Positions 1-11,531 of a stretch of DNA of 64,000 nucleotides are shown here, piece after piece (position 1 is the stretch's first letter; each line of letters opens with the position of its first letter). The position numbers and the translations under genes are program-made. The stretch comes from Symsagittifera roscoffensis (lineage: Eukaryota; Xenacoelomorpha; Acoela; Convolutidae): positions 1,428,001 to 1,492,000 of the forward strand of contig NW_026970820.1 in the NCBI RefSeq assembly GCF_963678635.1. The letters are read 5' to 3'. The notes beneath the pieces are model-generated. The model was given only the letters and a program-made list of their open reading frames with translations, was not told where the DNA came from and made no database searches.

Positions 1-207
1 TTGGGTCAAAAAATCACAAAAGGAAACCCCTATTCGTTTGACATTTTAGGGCCGCATGCAAAAAATAAGACCAATCTAACCTGACAATTTCGAGAATCGA
101 CTTTTTTGTCAAAATTCTCTAAAGACCAATTTAGGGAGATTACTTGTACCGGTGGGGGCCCTACCCCACCTAAAAAATTTTTGAAATGCTGGAACGCGGC
201 CACCTAG
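1..207 (+). repeat. M module 0, 3' tail only
   Basis: This is the tail block of an M module cut by the window start. It carries tail type A1, which reads TTTTTTGTCAAAATTCTC before HP3. HP3 is at 151-170 with stem GGTGGGG/CCCCACC and loop GCCCTA. It ends in CTAG at 204-207. The tail block is the most conserved part of the M family. Confidence 0.9.
151..170 (+). other. Terminal hairpin HP3 of family M (reference copy, tail A1)
   Basis: The stem is GGTGGGG/CCCCACC with a 6-base loop GCCCTA, 37 bp before the end of CTAG. Tail type A2 has one more C in the loop (GCCCCTA). The stem reads the same in all 24 M tails that I checked. The other families have different stem sequences that still pair, so the fold and not only the sequence is kept. 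Its role is unknown; it could be a DNA cruciform used in processing module ends or an RNA fold. Confidence 0.85.
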
Positions 208-332
208 CACCCTCAAGGTCACGTGTTGGATTTTTGTTTTTGGTATTTTCTGAAAACAAAAGAGAGCGTGACCATGCATCGACATCATGTGCTCAAGCAA
301 ATACGTGGTTTCTACGCATTCCCATTTGCAAT

Positions 333-347
333 GCGCCCTTCGGGCGC
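333..347 (+). other. Hairpin HP1 of family M (reference copy)
   Basis: The inverted repeat is GCGCCC, loop TTC, GGGCGC, extended by a T/A pair to 7 bp. Flanking GCATT and AATGC can add an outer stem. It lies 125 bp after the module start. Across M copies the loop varies (TTC, ATC, GTC, TTA, TTG) more than the stem. A few copies have broken stems (modules 12, 20 and 23). Family X carries a related hairpin at a similar offset. Confidence 0.8.
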
Positions 348-653
348 AAATGCCAATGCTCAATTAATTTTGCCAGGTGAAAATGTTTTAAAGAAAAATT
401 CTGATGAATTTTAACTTAAACTACCACCAAAAAACGCAAAGTTTTCAAAGTGTGAAACAATCAAGTTTTTGCTAATACCGGGCATGCAGAGAGACTGATT
501 TCGGCAAAAATAAAATTGAAAATGAAGGAAATGGAAAGAAAAAAATTGTTCAAAAAAAGAACGCAATTTCAAAAACTTATTTGATCTCCGCTAATGTCAT
601 AATTCCGATCAGGCTGATTTCAGATTTTGAGTGTAGAGTTTAAGATTACGGCT

Positions 654-688
654 GCTCCCTCTACAGGTCCCAGAGGGACCGAGTGAGC
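654..688 (+). other. Hairpin HP2 of family M (reference copy)
   Basis: The inner stem is GGTCCC/GGGACC with loop AGA. A 4-base bulge (TACA) separates it from an outer stem CTC/GAG, then one C/T mismatch, then GCTC/GAGC. It lies 446 bp after the module start. The inner stem is unchanged in all 23 complete M copies. Families X, Z and W have a related structure with the inner arms in the order GGGACC then GGTCCC and an outer GATGC/GCATC stem. Confidence 0.82.
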
Positions 689-2162
689 ATCCTACCTCGA
701 TCCAGGATAACGGATAGTTGCTTTTAATTTTTCACAAAATCTTTTTTCACTAATGCTTGTTTTCAATTTCTCATGAGAAGCTGTATAAATTTTTTTAAAA
801 ATTGATTTTATTAATCAATGCTTCCAAGAACAACTGATGTTAGGCGGTTATAAATGCGGTTGGTGAAAACTAGTAAGGGATAATGATGAGAAAAATTGTA
901 AGTTTTCAAATGAATTTAAAAACAGTTTTTTTCGTTTTTAAAAAATCGGGAGAAATAAATCAGTTTTTTCTAAGTTTTCTTCGCACCACCCACTGTTCTT
1001 AAGTAATGAAGATTCCTGTTCTAGCCGTTTATAATACTTTGGTAGGAAAAACATCAATATGATGTAAAATGTTTTAAAAAAGAGAAAAATTTAAAAATTA
1101 TGTTTTTTTTTTAAAATCAAAAAATATGTAATCTTCAAAATTGAAAAAAAGTGAAAAGTAATTGCCTATTACGATTCAGCGTACCCAATTTAGTGGGTCT
1201 AGCATTTTAAATTACCAAAAAACGTTGAAAATTGTAGATTTTATGAAGTTTTCATTTTGGCTATTTTTCCTTGTCGCCTCCACTTAAGGCACCTTTGAGC
1301 CAACTTGAGAAACTGGAACCTAAACAAGCTACACAGATAGTCTGAATGAGCTATTTTCAGCTTGATAACACGCCTGGAAGAAAAAAAACTCTAGAAAAGA
1401 ATGAAAATTTTGATTTTTAACCTTTTTTCTTCTTCAAATGGCGTTACTTAGAATAATTTTTCAGCTGAAAAGTTGAAAAAAAATCAAAAAATTCAAATTT
1501 TGAAATTTTTTTTAAAAAATCTCATCAGTCTGTTTATTGGAGTCTTCGAGGTTTTAGGAGACCTTATCTGGCGGCTAACAACAAGTGGATCACTTATTTT
1601 AAAATTTCGAGAAAGGTCAAAAAAACATGTTTTTTCGAATTTTTTGACAGAATTCCGAAAGCAATATCTTGGCTTAAAACAAAAATGAGGGCCTAAAATT
1701 AGTACAAACAGTACTCCCACATAAAGTACATCAGGTTGGAAACAAAAAATTGACTCTGACTCAAAAATCGTTTTTAAACTTTATTTCTGAACAAAAAATT
1801 GTAAAAAAATCAAAAAGTTAAATTTTTTTTGAAAAAAATGATTGTTTTGAAAAAGTGCCAATTTTTACTGAAACTTTTCATTTTAGCTAACAAAGCCAGA
1901 GCAATGCCCTTTAAGCTCAATTAAATTAATATAGCAAATTGTTTTCAAGTTTTTTCGTTAAAAGCTTTTCTTTTGAAAGAGTAGTCAAAAATGGGTAAAA
2001 AAAAGTCAAAAAAATCAATTTTCTCAGATTCAAAAACCTTCACCACCATGATGATAAGTGCGTTAGATAGGACTGCTGAGATCAATTTAGACGTATTTTC
2101 ATATGTATATCAAAATTTTTATTTATTTTTGAGAATTAAGCAAAATAAAAACTTTTCCCAAA

Positions 2163-2179
2163 TTGGGCAAAATGCCCAA
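2163..2179 (+). other. Short hairpin HP4 before the M tail block (reference copy)
   Basis: The stem is TTGGGC/GCCCAA around an A-rich 5-base loop. It is followed by another CCCAA at once, so several alternative pairings exist. The same cluster occurs about 40 bp before the conserved tail block in every complete M copy. Module 14 and its twin 24 have GCCCTA in one arm. I see no counterpart in the other families. Confidence 0.6.
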
Positions 2180-2414
2180 ATTAGCCCAAACACCTGTTAA
2201 AAATTGTTGGGTCAAAAAGTCACAAAAGGAAACCCCTATTCGTTTGCCATTTTAGGGCCGCATGCAAAAAATTAGACCAATCTAACCTGACAATTTCGAG
2301 AATCGACTTTTTTGCAAAATTTCTCTATAGTCCATTTGAGGGATATTACTTGTACCGGTGGGGGCCCCTACCCCACCTCAAAAAATTTTGTAATGCTGGA
2401 ACGCGGCCACCTAG

Positions 2415-4629
2415 CACCCTCAAGGTCACGTGTTGGATTTTTGTTTTTGGTATTTTCTGAAAACAAAAGAGAGCGTGGTCATGCATCGACATCATGTGCT
2501 CAAGCAAATACGTGGACTTCTACGCATTCCCATTCGCAATGCGCCCTTCGGGCGCAAATGCCAATGCTCAATTAATTTTGCCAGGTGAAAATTTTTTAAA
2601 GAAAAATTCTGATGAATTTTAAGTTAAACTACCACCAAAAAACGCAAAGTTTTCAAAGTGTGAAACAATCAAGTTTTTGCTAATACCGGGCATGCAGAGA
2701 GACTGGTTTCGGCAAAAATAAAATGGAAAATGAAGGAAATGGAAAGAAAAAAATTGTTCAAAATAAGAACGCATTATCAAAAACTTATTTGATCTCCGCT
2801 AATGTCATAATTCCGATCAGGCTGATTTCAGATTTTAAGCGTAGATTTTACGGTTACGGCTGCTCTCTCTACAGGTCCCAGAGGGACCGAGTGAGCATCC
2901 TATCTCGATCCAGGATAACGGATAGTTGTTTTAAATTTTTCACAAAATATTTTTTCACTAATGCTTGTTTTCAATTCCTCATGAGAAGCTGTATAAGTTT
3001 TAAAAAATTGATTTTTTTAATCAATGCTTCCAAGAACAACTGATGTTAGGCGGTTACAAATGCGGTTGGTGAAAACTAGTTAGGGATAATGATGAGAAAA
3101 ATTGTAAGTTTTCAAATGAATTTAAAAACAGTTTTTTTCTTTTTTTCTTTTGTAAATCGGGAGAAATGAATCAGTTTTTTTTAAGTTTTCCTCGCACCAC
3201 CCACTGTTCCTAAGAAATGAAGATTCCTGTTCTAGCCGTTTATAACACTTTGGCAGAAAAAACATCAATATGATGTAAAATGTTTTAAAAAAGAGAAAAA
3301 GTTAAAAATTATGTTTTTTTTTTAAAAAACCAAAAAATTGTAATTTTCAAAATTGAAAAAAAGTAAAAAATAATTGCATATTACAATTCACCGTACCCAA
3401 CTTAGTGGGTATAGCATTTTAAATTACCAAAAAATGTTGAAAATTGTAGATTTTATGAAGTTTTCATTTTGGCTATTTTTCCTTGTCGCCTCCACTTAAG
3501 GCACCTTTGAGCCAACTTGAGAAACTGGAACCTAAACAAGCTATACAGATAGTCTGAATGAGCCATTTTCAGCGTGATAACACGCCTGGAAGAAAAAAAA
3601 ACTCCAGAAAAGAAAGAAAATTTTGAACTTTAACCTTTTTTCTTCTTCAAATGGCGATACTTAGAATAATTTTTCAGCTGAAAAGTTCAAAAAAAATCAA
3701 AAAATTCAAATTTTGAAAAAATTTTAAAAAAATCTCATCAGTCTGTTTATTGGAGTCTTCGAGGTTTTGGGAGATCTTATCTGGCGGCTAACAACAAAAT
3801 GATCAATTATTATAAAAATTTGAGAAAGGTCAAAAAAACATGTTTTTTCGATTTTTTTGACAGAATTCCGAAAGCAATATCTTGGCTAAAAACAAAAATT
3901 AGGGCCTAAAATTAGTACAAACAGTACTCCCACATAAAGTACATTAGGTTGGAAACAAAAAATTGACTCTGACTCAAAAATCGTTTTTTAACTTTATTTC
4001 TGAACAAAAAAATTGTAAAAAAATCAAAAATTAAAAAATTTTTTGAAAAAAACGATTGTTTTGAAAAAGTGCCAATTTTTAGCTGAAACTTTTTATTTTA
4101 GCTAAGAAAGCCAGAGCAACGTTCTTTAAGCTCAAATAATTTAATTAAGCAAATTATTTTCAAGTTTTTTCGTTTAAGGCTTTTATTTTGAAACAGTATT
4201 CAAAAATGGGTAAAAAAAAGTCAAAAAAATTAATTTTTTCAGATTGAAAAACCTCCACTGCCATGATGATTAGTTCGTTCGATAGGACTGCTGAGATCAA
4301 TTTAGACGTATTTTCATAAGTATATCAAAATTTTTATTTATTTTTGAGAATTAAGCAAAATAAAAACTTTTCCCAAATTGGGCAAAAAGCCCAAATTAGC
4401 CCAAACACCTGTTAAAAATTGTTGGGTCAAAAAGTCACAAAAGGAAACCCCTATTCGTTTGACATTTTAGGGCCGCATGCAAAAAATTAGACCAATCTAA
4501 CCTGACAATTTCGAGAATCGACTTTTTTGCAAAATTTCTCTATAGTCCATTTGAGGGATATTACTTGTACCGGTGGGGGCCCCTACCCCACCTCAAAAAA
4601 TTTTGTAATGCTGGAACGCGGCCACCTAG
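2415..4629 (+). repeat. M module 2 (head H1, tail A2)
   Basis: The module is 2215 bp long. HP1 is at 2541-2555, HP2 at 2862-2896, HP3 at 4572-4592 and CTAG at 4626-4629. HP2 has GCTCTCTC in its left outer arm, which changes only the unpaired position. Its sequence is close to module 3 from about 2700 to the end, so the two probably share a recent ancestor over that stretch. Confidence 0.92.
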
Positions 4630-6842
4630 CACAATCAGGTACTAGTGGTGGATGTTTGTTTTTCGTATTTAGTCAAACCAAAAGAGAGCGTGGTCATGCA
4701 TCGACATAATGTGCTCAAGCAAATATGTGGACTTCTACGCATTCCCATTCGCAATGCGCCCTTCCGGCGCAAATGCCAATGCTCAATTAATTTTGCCAGG
4801 TGAAAATTTTTTAAAGAAAAATTCTGATAAATTTTAATTTAAACTACCACCAAAAAACGCAAAGATTTCAAAGTGTGAAACAATCCAGTTTTGGCTAATA
4901 CCGGGCATGCAGTGATACTGATTTTGGCGAAAATAAAATGGAAAATGAAGGAAATGGAAAGAAAAAAATTGTTCAAAATAAGAACGCAACATCAAAAACT
5001 TATTTGATATCCGCTAATGTCATAATTCCAATCAGGCTGATTTCAGATTTTAAGCGTAGATTTTACGGTTACGGCTGCTCTCTCTACAGGTCCCAGAGGG
5101 ACCGAGTGAGCATCCTACCTCGATCCAGGATAACGGATAGTTGTTTTAAATTTTTCACAAAATATTTTTTCACTAATGCTTGTTTTCAATTCCTCATGAG
5201 AAGCTGTATAAATTTTAAAAAATTGATTTTTTTAATCAATGCTTCCAAGAACAACTGATGTTAGGCGGTTACAAATGCGGTTGGTGAAAACTAGTAAGGG
5301 ATAATGATGAGAAAAATTGTAAGTTTTCAAATGAATTGAAAAACAGTTTTTTCTTTTTTTCTTTTGTAAATCGGGAGAAATGAATCAGTTTTTTTTAAGT
5401 TTTCCTCGCACCACCCACTGTTCCTAAGAAATGAAGATTCCTGTTCTAGCCGTTTATAACACTTTGGCAGAAAAAACATCAATATGATGTAAAATGTTTT
5501 AAAAAAGAGAAAAAACTAAAAATTATGTTTTTTTTTTAAAAAATCAAAAAATTGTAATTTTCAAAATTGAAAAAAAGTAAAAGATAATTGCATATTACAA
5601 TTCACCGTACCCAACTTAGTGGGTATAGCATTTTAAATTACCAAAAAAAGTTGAAAATTGTAGATTTTATGAAGTTTTCATTTTGGCTATTTTTCCTTGT
5701 CGCCTCCACTTAAGGCACCTTTGAGCCAACTTGAGAAACTGGAACCTAAACAAGCTATACAGATAGTCTGGATGAGCCATTTTCAGCGTGATAACACGCC
5801 TGGAAGAAAACAAAACTCCAGAAAAGAAAGAAAATTTTGAACTTTAACCTTTTTTCTTCTTCAAATGGCGATACTTAGAATAATTTTTCAGCTGAAAAGT
5901 TCAAAAAAAAACTAAAAATTCAAATTTTGAAAAAATTTTAAAAAAATCTCATCAGTCTGTTTATTGGAGTCTTCGAGGTTTTGGGAGATCTTATCTGGCG
6001 GCTAACAACAAAAGGATCACTTATTATAAAAATTTGAGAAAGGTCAAAAAAACATGTTTTTTCGATTTTTTTGACAGAATTCCGAAAGCAATATCTTGAA
6101 TAAAAACAAAAATGAGGGCCTAAAATTAGTACAAACAGTACTCCCACATAAATTACATTAGGTTGGAAACAAAAAATTGACTCTGACTCAAAAATCGTTT
6201 TTAAACTTTATTTCTGAACAAAAAATTGTAACAAAATCAAAAATTAAAAAATTTTTTGAAAAAAACGATTGTTTTGAAAAAGTGCCAATTTTTAGCTGAA
6301 ACTTTTCATTTTAGCTAAGAAAGCCAGAGCAATGTTCTTTAAGCTCAAATAATTTAATTAAGCAAATTATTTTCAAGTTTTTTCGTTAAAGGCTTTTATT
6401 TTGAAAAAGTATTCAAAAATGGGTAAAAAAAAGTCAAAAAAATTAATTTTCTCAGATTGAAAAACCTCCACTGCCATGATGATTAGTTCGTTCGATAGGA
6501 CTACTGAGATCAATTTAGACGTTCTTTCATAAGTATATCAAAATTTTTATTTATTTTTGAGAATTAAGCAAAATAAAAACTTTTCCCAAATTGGGCAAAA
6601 AGCCCAAATTAGCCCAAACACCTGTTAAAAATTGTTGGGTCAAAAAGTCACAAAAGGAAACCCCTATTCGTTTGACATTTTAGGGCCGCATGCAAAAAAT
6701 TAGACCAATCTAACCTGACAATTTCGAGAATCGACTTTTTTGCAAAATTTCTCTATAGTCCATTTGAGGGATATTACTTGTACCGGTGGGGGCCCCTACC
6801 CCACCTCAAAAAATTTTGTAATGCTGGAACGCGGCCACCTAG
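4630..6842 (+). repeat. M module 3 (head H2, tail A2)
   Basis: The module is 2213 bp long. Its head is CACAATCAGGTACTAGTG (H2), which replaces the H1 head of its neighbours although the body matches module 2. HP1 is at 4756-4770, with C in place of G in the right arm so that only 5 bp pair. HP2 is at 5077-5111, HP3 at 6785-6805 and CTAG at 6839-6842. Confidence 0.92.
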
Positions 6843-9052
6843 CACCCTCAAGGTCACGTGTGTGATTTTTGTTTTTGGTATTTTCTGAAAACAAAAGAGA
6901 GCGTGGTCATGCATCTACATCATGTGCCCAAGCAAATACGTGGACTTCTACGCATTCCCATTCGCAAGGCGCCCTTCGGGCGCAAATGCCAAGGCTCAAT
7001 TAATTTTGCCAGGTGAAAATGTTTTAAAGAAAAATTCTGATGAATTTTAACTTAAACTACCACCAAAAAACGGATAGATTTCAAAGTGTGAAATAATCAA
7101 GTTTTTGCTAATACCGGGCATGCAGTGAGACTGATTTTGGCAAAAATAAAATGGAAAATGAAGGAAATGGAAAGAAAAAAATTGTTCAAAATAAGAACGC
7201 ATTATCAAAAACTTATTTGATCTCCGCCAATGTCACAATTCCGATCAGACTGATTCCAGATTTTAAGCGTAGAGTTTACGGTTACGGCTGCTCCCTCTAC
7301 AGGTCCCAGAGGGACCGAGTGAGCAACCTACCTCGATCCAGGATAACGGATAGTTGTTTTTAATTTTTCACAAAATTTTTTTCACTAATGCTTGTTTTCA
7401 ATTCCTCATGAGAAGCTGTATAAATTTTTTAAAAAATGATTTTATTAATCAATGCTTCCAAGAACAACTGATGTTAGGGGGTTACAAATGCGGTTGGTGA
7501 AAACTGGTAAGGGATAATGATGAGAAAAATTGTAAGTTTTCAAATGAATTTAAAAACAGTTTTTTTTCTTTTTTCTTTTGTAAATTGGGAGAAATGAATC
7601 AGTTTTTTTTTGTTTTCCTTGCACCACCCACTGTTCTTAAGTAATGAAGATTCCTGTTCTAGCCGTTTATAACACTTTGGCAGAAACAACATCAATATGA
7701 TGTAAAATGTTTTAAAAAAGAGAAAAAATTAAAAATTATGTTTTTTTTTAAAAAATCAAAATTTAGTTATTTTCAAAAATGTAAAAAAGTGAAAAACAAT
7801 TGCATATTACGATTCACCGTTCCCAAATTAGTGGGTCTAGTATTTTAAATTATCAAAAAGTGTTGAAAATTGTGGATTTTATGAAGTTTTCATTCTGGCT
7901 ATTTTTCCTTGTTGCCTCCACTTAAGGCACCTTTGAGCCAACTTGAGAAACTGGAACCTAAACAAGCTATACAGATAGTCTGAATGAGCCATTTTCAGCG
8001 TGATAACACGCCTGGAAGAATAAAAAAATCCAGAAACGAAAGAAAATTTTGAACTTTAACCTTTTTTCTTCTTCAAATGGCGATACTTAGAATAATTTTT
8101 CAGCTGAAAAGTTCAAAAAAAATCAAAAAATTCAAATTTTGAAGAAATTTTAAAAAACCTCATCAGTCTGTTCATTGGAGTCTTCGAGGTTCTGGAAGAC
8201 CTTATGTGGCGACTAACAACGAGTGGATCACTTATTTTAAAATTTTGAGAAAGGTCAAAAAAACATGTTTTTTCGACTTTTTTGACAGAATTTCGAAAGC
8301 AATATCTTGGCTAAAAACAAGATTGAGGGCCTAAAATTAGTACAAACAGTACTCCCACATAAGGTACATTAGGTTGGAAACAAAAAATTTACTCTGACTC
8401 AAAAATCGTTTTTTAACTTTATTTCTGAACAAGAAATTGAAAAGAAATCAAAAACTTAAAAATTTTTTGAAAAAAATGATTGTTTTGAAAAAGTGCCAAT
8501 TTTTAGCTGAAACCTTTCATTTTAGCTAATAAAGCCAGAGCAATGCCCTTTAAGCTCAAATAACTTAATTATGCAAATTATTTTCAAGTTTTTTCGTTAA
8601 AGCCTTTTATTTTGAAAAAGTATTCAAAAATGGGTAAAAAAAAGTCAAAAAAATCAGTTTTCTCCGATTCAAAAACCTCCACTACCATGATGATTAGTGC
8701 ATTGGATAGGACTGCTGAGATCATTTTAGACGTTTTTTCATAAGTATATCGAAATTTTTACTTATTTTTGAGAATTAAGCAAAATAAAAACTTTTCCCAA
8801 ATTGGGCAAAAAGCCCAAATTAGCCCAAACACCTGTTAAAAATTGTTGGGTCAAAAAATCACAAAAGGAAACCCCTATTCGTTTGACATTTTAGGGCCGC
8901 ATGCAAAAAATTAGACCAATCTAACCTGACAATTTCGAGAATCGACTTTTTTGTCAAAATTCTCTAAAGACCAATTTAGGGAGATTACTTGTACCGGTGG
9001 GGGCCCTACCCCACCTAAAAAATTTTTGAAATGCTGGAACGCGGCCACCTAG
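6843..9052 (+). repeat. M module 4 (head H1, tail A1)
   Basis: The module is 2210 bp long. The head is H1 with the private ending CACGTGTGTG. HP1 is at 6969-6983. Both AATGC motifs that flank HP1 elsewhere read AAGGC-like here. HP2 is at 7290-7324, HP3 at 8996-9015 and CTAG at 9049-9052. It is followed by an X module and not another M. Confidence 0.92.
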
Positions 9053-9185
9053 ATCTTTCAGGTCTGCGTCCCACCCGCCCTCCGTGACTTATCTTGCTTC
9101 CGAGAAATATCATTTGTTTCACCTTTACCCCATCTCAGGTCAGTTACTCTTGAAAAAAGTCCTACTTGAAACGTTCGCATTCACT

Positions 9186-9204
9186 TTGCCCCCTACGGGC
9201 GCAA
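9186..9204 (+). other. HP1 of X copy 1
   Basis: The arms TTGCCCCC and GGGCGCAA pair over 8 positions with one C/C mismatch around loop TAC. It lies 133 bp after the module start. The right arm GGGCGCAA is the same as in the M family HP1, so the two hairpins are probably homologous. Confidence 0.7.
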
Positions 9205-9531
9205 TGGTTAAGCCCATTTTTTCTTCTCACTGAACTTCTTCTCCGAACAGTTCACATAAAACATTACTATGGTTTTATCTGAAATTTGCCGTGTCCAGCT
9301 GCGACTCCGACTTTTTTCACGTCACTGGTGTTCCAACAACAGGACCACATGAGATTCCCATTCAGATACTGTCTCAATTTTGAAAATACTGATTTGATTT
9401 TTTTTTGCCGTTTTTCGCAAAATAAACTAATTACATCATTCGAATTAAAAAAAAATTCCGAAAAACAATTAAAGATAGCAAGACATTATTGTGACTGTCG
9501 TCTATATCTGTTCTCTTTGTTGGAGGTCAAT

Positions 9532-9572
9532 GATGCTCCCTAAGTGGGACCACAAGGGTCCCAAGGAGCATC
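9532..9572 (+). other. HP2 of X copy 1
   Basis: The outer stem is GATGCTCC/GGAGCATC (8 bp), and the inner stem is GGGACC/GGTCCC around loop ACAAG. It lies 479 bp after the module start. In X copy 2 one base differs (AAGG to AGGG), which lengthens the outer stem to 10 bp. Confidence 0.85.
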
Positions 9573-10456
9573 AGTAAAGGCTTTGAATAGTATGCCATTT
9601 TTGATTAAGACAAAATCTTTGGCCAATTGTGTTTTTTTACAGTCCCTTTTCCACTGCAAATGCAAAGACTAATTTTTGTTTGAAGTTTTAAAAAATAATA
9701 ATAGCCTTTTCATTTGTGATGACTCGTATCACTCATAAATCAATGGAAGACTCTGACTAACCTTCTCAAGCATGGAAATACATCAAAAAGAAAAAACGAT
9801 TCTGGTTATTTCAGACTGCTTTTTTTGTTAAATTTCAGATAGATTTTGAAAACTCTTTCTTCAAATTGTATGTCTGCCGAAAAAGAACAAAAATTACAAA
9901 CTGAAACCATTTTGGTTAAATTAAGGCTCTTCCTTCACCCACCAATATCGAAATTGCGAAGCTTAAACGAACAATCGACAGCCCATTTTATAAGTTTCGT
10001 TTTATTTTTTCAAAACATGTGTCATATATTTTCAAAAGCAATTTATTAAAGTTTCATTTTTTACCAGAAAAGTAAGTCCGAACAAAACAGATTTTTAAAT
10101 ACTGTCAAAAAATAAGGTGGCAAGTAGTTTTACCAATGGATTCATAGTATATGATTAGGTTCAAAATAGTTTTCATTACCATTGACTAGACGCTTACTCA
10201 ATTTGAGAGATGTCCTTAATAACTTTTTTGGAAACATAAAAAACGGATAATGGAAAAGTTTTCTTCAAACTTATAGAAAAGAATTTTATGAGAAAAACCA
10301 TTACTAATATCACGTGTAAGTTACGAGAATAGATTCAGGCCACATGCAAAATTTCAGCAGAAGCACTCAAGCAATTTTGAGATCGAAACAATTGTTCCAG
10401 AAATTGACAAAGTAGTATATACACCAATTTTACCATAAATCGTCAAAATAAAAAAA

Positions 10457-11476
10457 TCGCAAAAACTACAAATTTTATCCAATTTTGACTTTTAAGTACT
10501 CTATACCGACTAAATTGACTATGCTAAGCTCGAATCAACCATCAGAAACCATTTTTAATCGTTCTGCATTTTTTAAGTTTTTTCCCATCAAAAAGTTGAG
10601 TCAGAAATGGGAAAAAGGTTTTTTTTTCAGAAAAACAAAAAAAGTTGTTCAAAATCAACTAAAAATATAAGCCATTTTTTTTGAACCTGCTCAGAATGGT
10701 TCTGGTGATCGAAGCCGTAAAAAGTACCCAATTCGAGGAAATTCGAAAAAACTCTTTTTTCAGCACTTTGAAAAAGTGGAAAAATGTAAAAAATAGTCTT
10801 CAAACAAATAGGATGAAAAAGTGATCAGTAAAAGCATCGATGCCGTGTCAAATGAGGATCGCATGCCAATTTTTGAAACAATCCAACGGGTTTTTTTTAA
10901 GAACGAAACCATTTTTTGACAATTTTAGTAGTAGTATTTACACTAATTAGTACCATATATGGTCAAAATTCAAAAATACAAAAAACTACAATTTTTATCC
11001 AATTTTTACCTTCAAATACTCTATACCCACTAAATTGACTATCGGGAGCTCGAATCAACCATCAAAAACCACTTTTAATCACTTTCAAAATTTTTTATTT
11101 TTTAAATCAAAATGTTGAGTCAGAAATAGGAAAAAACATTTTTTTTCAAAAAGTCAAAAAAAGTTGTCCCAATTGAATAAACTCACTAAGCCACACTCTA
11201 TGAACCTGTTCAGAATGGTTTTCATGACCAAAGCCGTAAAAAGAACCCAATTTGAGAATCTTCGAAAAATCATTTTTTAGTTAACTCAAAAAAGTGGAAA
11301 AATTGGGTAAAATGGGCTTCAAACCGATAGGATCGAAAAGTGACCTTTATAAGATATGATTGCCGTGTCAAATTAGGGCCGCATGCAAAAAATTAGAAAA
11401 ATTCAACGAAACGTTTTTGAGAACTCGACAAATTTGGTCGTTTTGTTAAACGTTTAATTTTAGAAATTTTTTGTCC
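10457..11476 (+). repeat. Two degenerate ~520 bp sub-repeats in X copy 1
   Basis: Shared landmarks repeat in order: ACTACAA..TTATCCAATTTT, CTATACC..ACTAAATTGACTAT, TTGAGTCAGAAA (10596 and 11115, 519 bp apart), AAAGTCAAAAAAAGTTG, GAACCTG.TCAGAATGGTT, AAAGCCGTAAAAA, and a GCATGC motif. The second copy runs into HP3, so the module tail appears to be the end of a sub-repeat. A more decayed third copy may precede 10457. Confidence 0.75.
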
Positions 11477-11498
11477 GGAAGGGGCCCCTTCCCCTTCC
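11477..11498 (+). other. Terminal hairpin HP3 of X copy 1
   Basis: The stem is GGAAGGGG/CCCCTTCC (8 bp) and the loop is CCCCTT. It lies 33 bp before the end of CTAG. The T/A pair of the M stem is replaced by A/T pairs on both arms, so pairing is kept. Confidence 0.88.
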
Positions 11499-11531
11499 TA
11501 AATGCTTTTTATGCTACACGCGACCATCTAG

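Larger units (their letters stand above)
208..2414 (+). repeat. M module 1 (head H1, tail A2)
   Basis: The module is 2207 bp long. Its head is CACCCTCAAGGTCACGTG (H1), followed by TTGG. HP1 is at 333-347, HP2 at 654-688, HP3 at 2357-2377 and CTAG at 2411-2414. A stop (TTTAAG in place of TTTACG) just before HP2 breaks the frame that is open there in some other copies. Confidence 0.92.
9053..11531 (+). repeat. X module, copy 1
   Basis: This 2479 bp module sits between CTAG of M module 4 and the H1 head of M module 6. Its head starts ATCTTTCAGG and has a C-rich stretch (CCCACCCGCCC) near +20. HP1 is at 9186-9204, HP2 at 9532-9572, two sub-repeats at about 10457-11476, HP3 at 11477-11498 and the end is CCATCTAG. 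The body has no similarity to M that I can see by eye. Between HP2 and the sub-repeats I see only A+T-rich sequence. It is roughly 97% like the copy at 55577-58052. Confidence 0.88.

Noticed and set aside
2312-2575. Frame across the M tail and the next head (up to 104 codons), repeated in many A2 copies
   Set aside because: It crosses the CTAG junction, so the two halves belong to different modules. It is closed in A1 tails, and its end changes with each head type.
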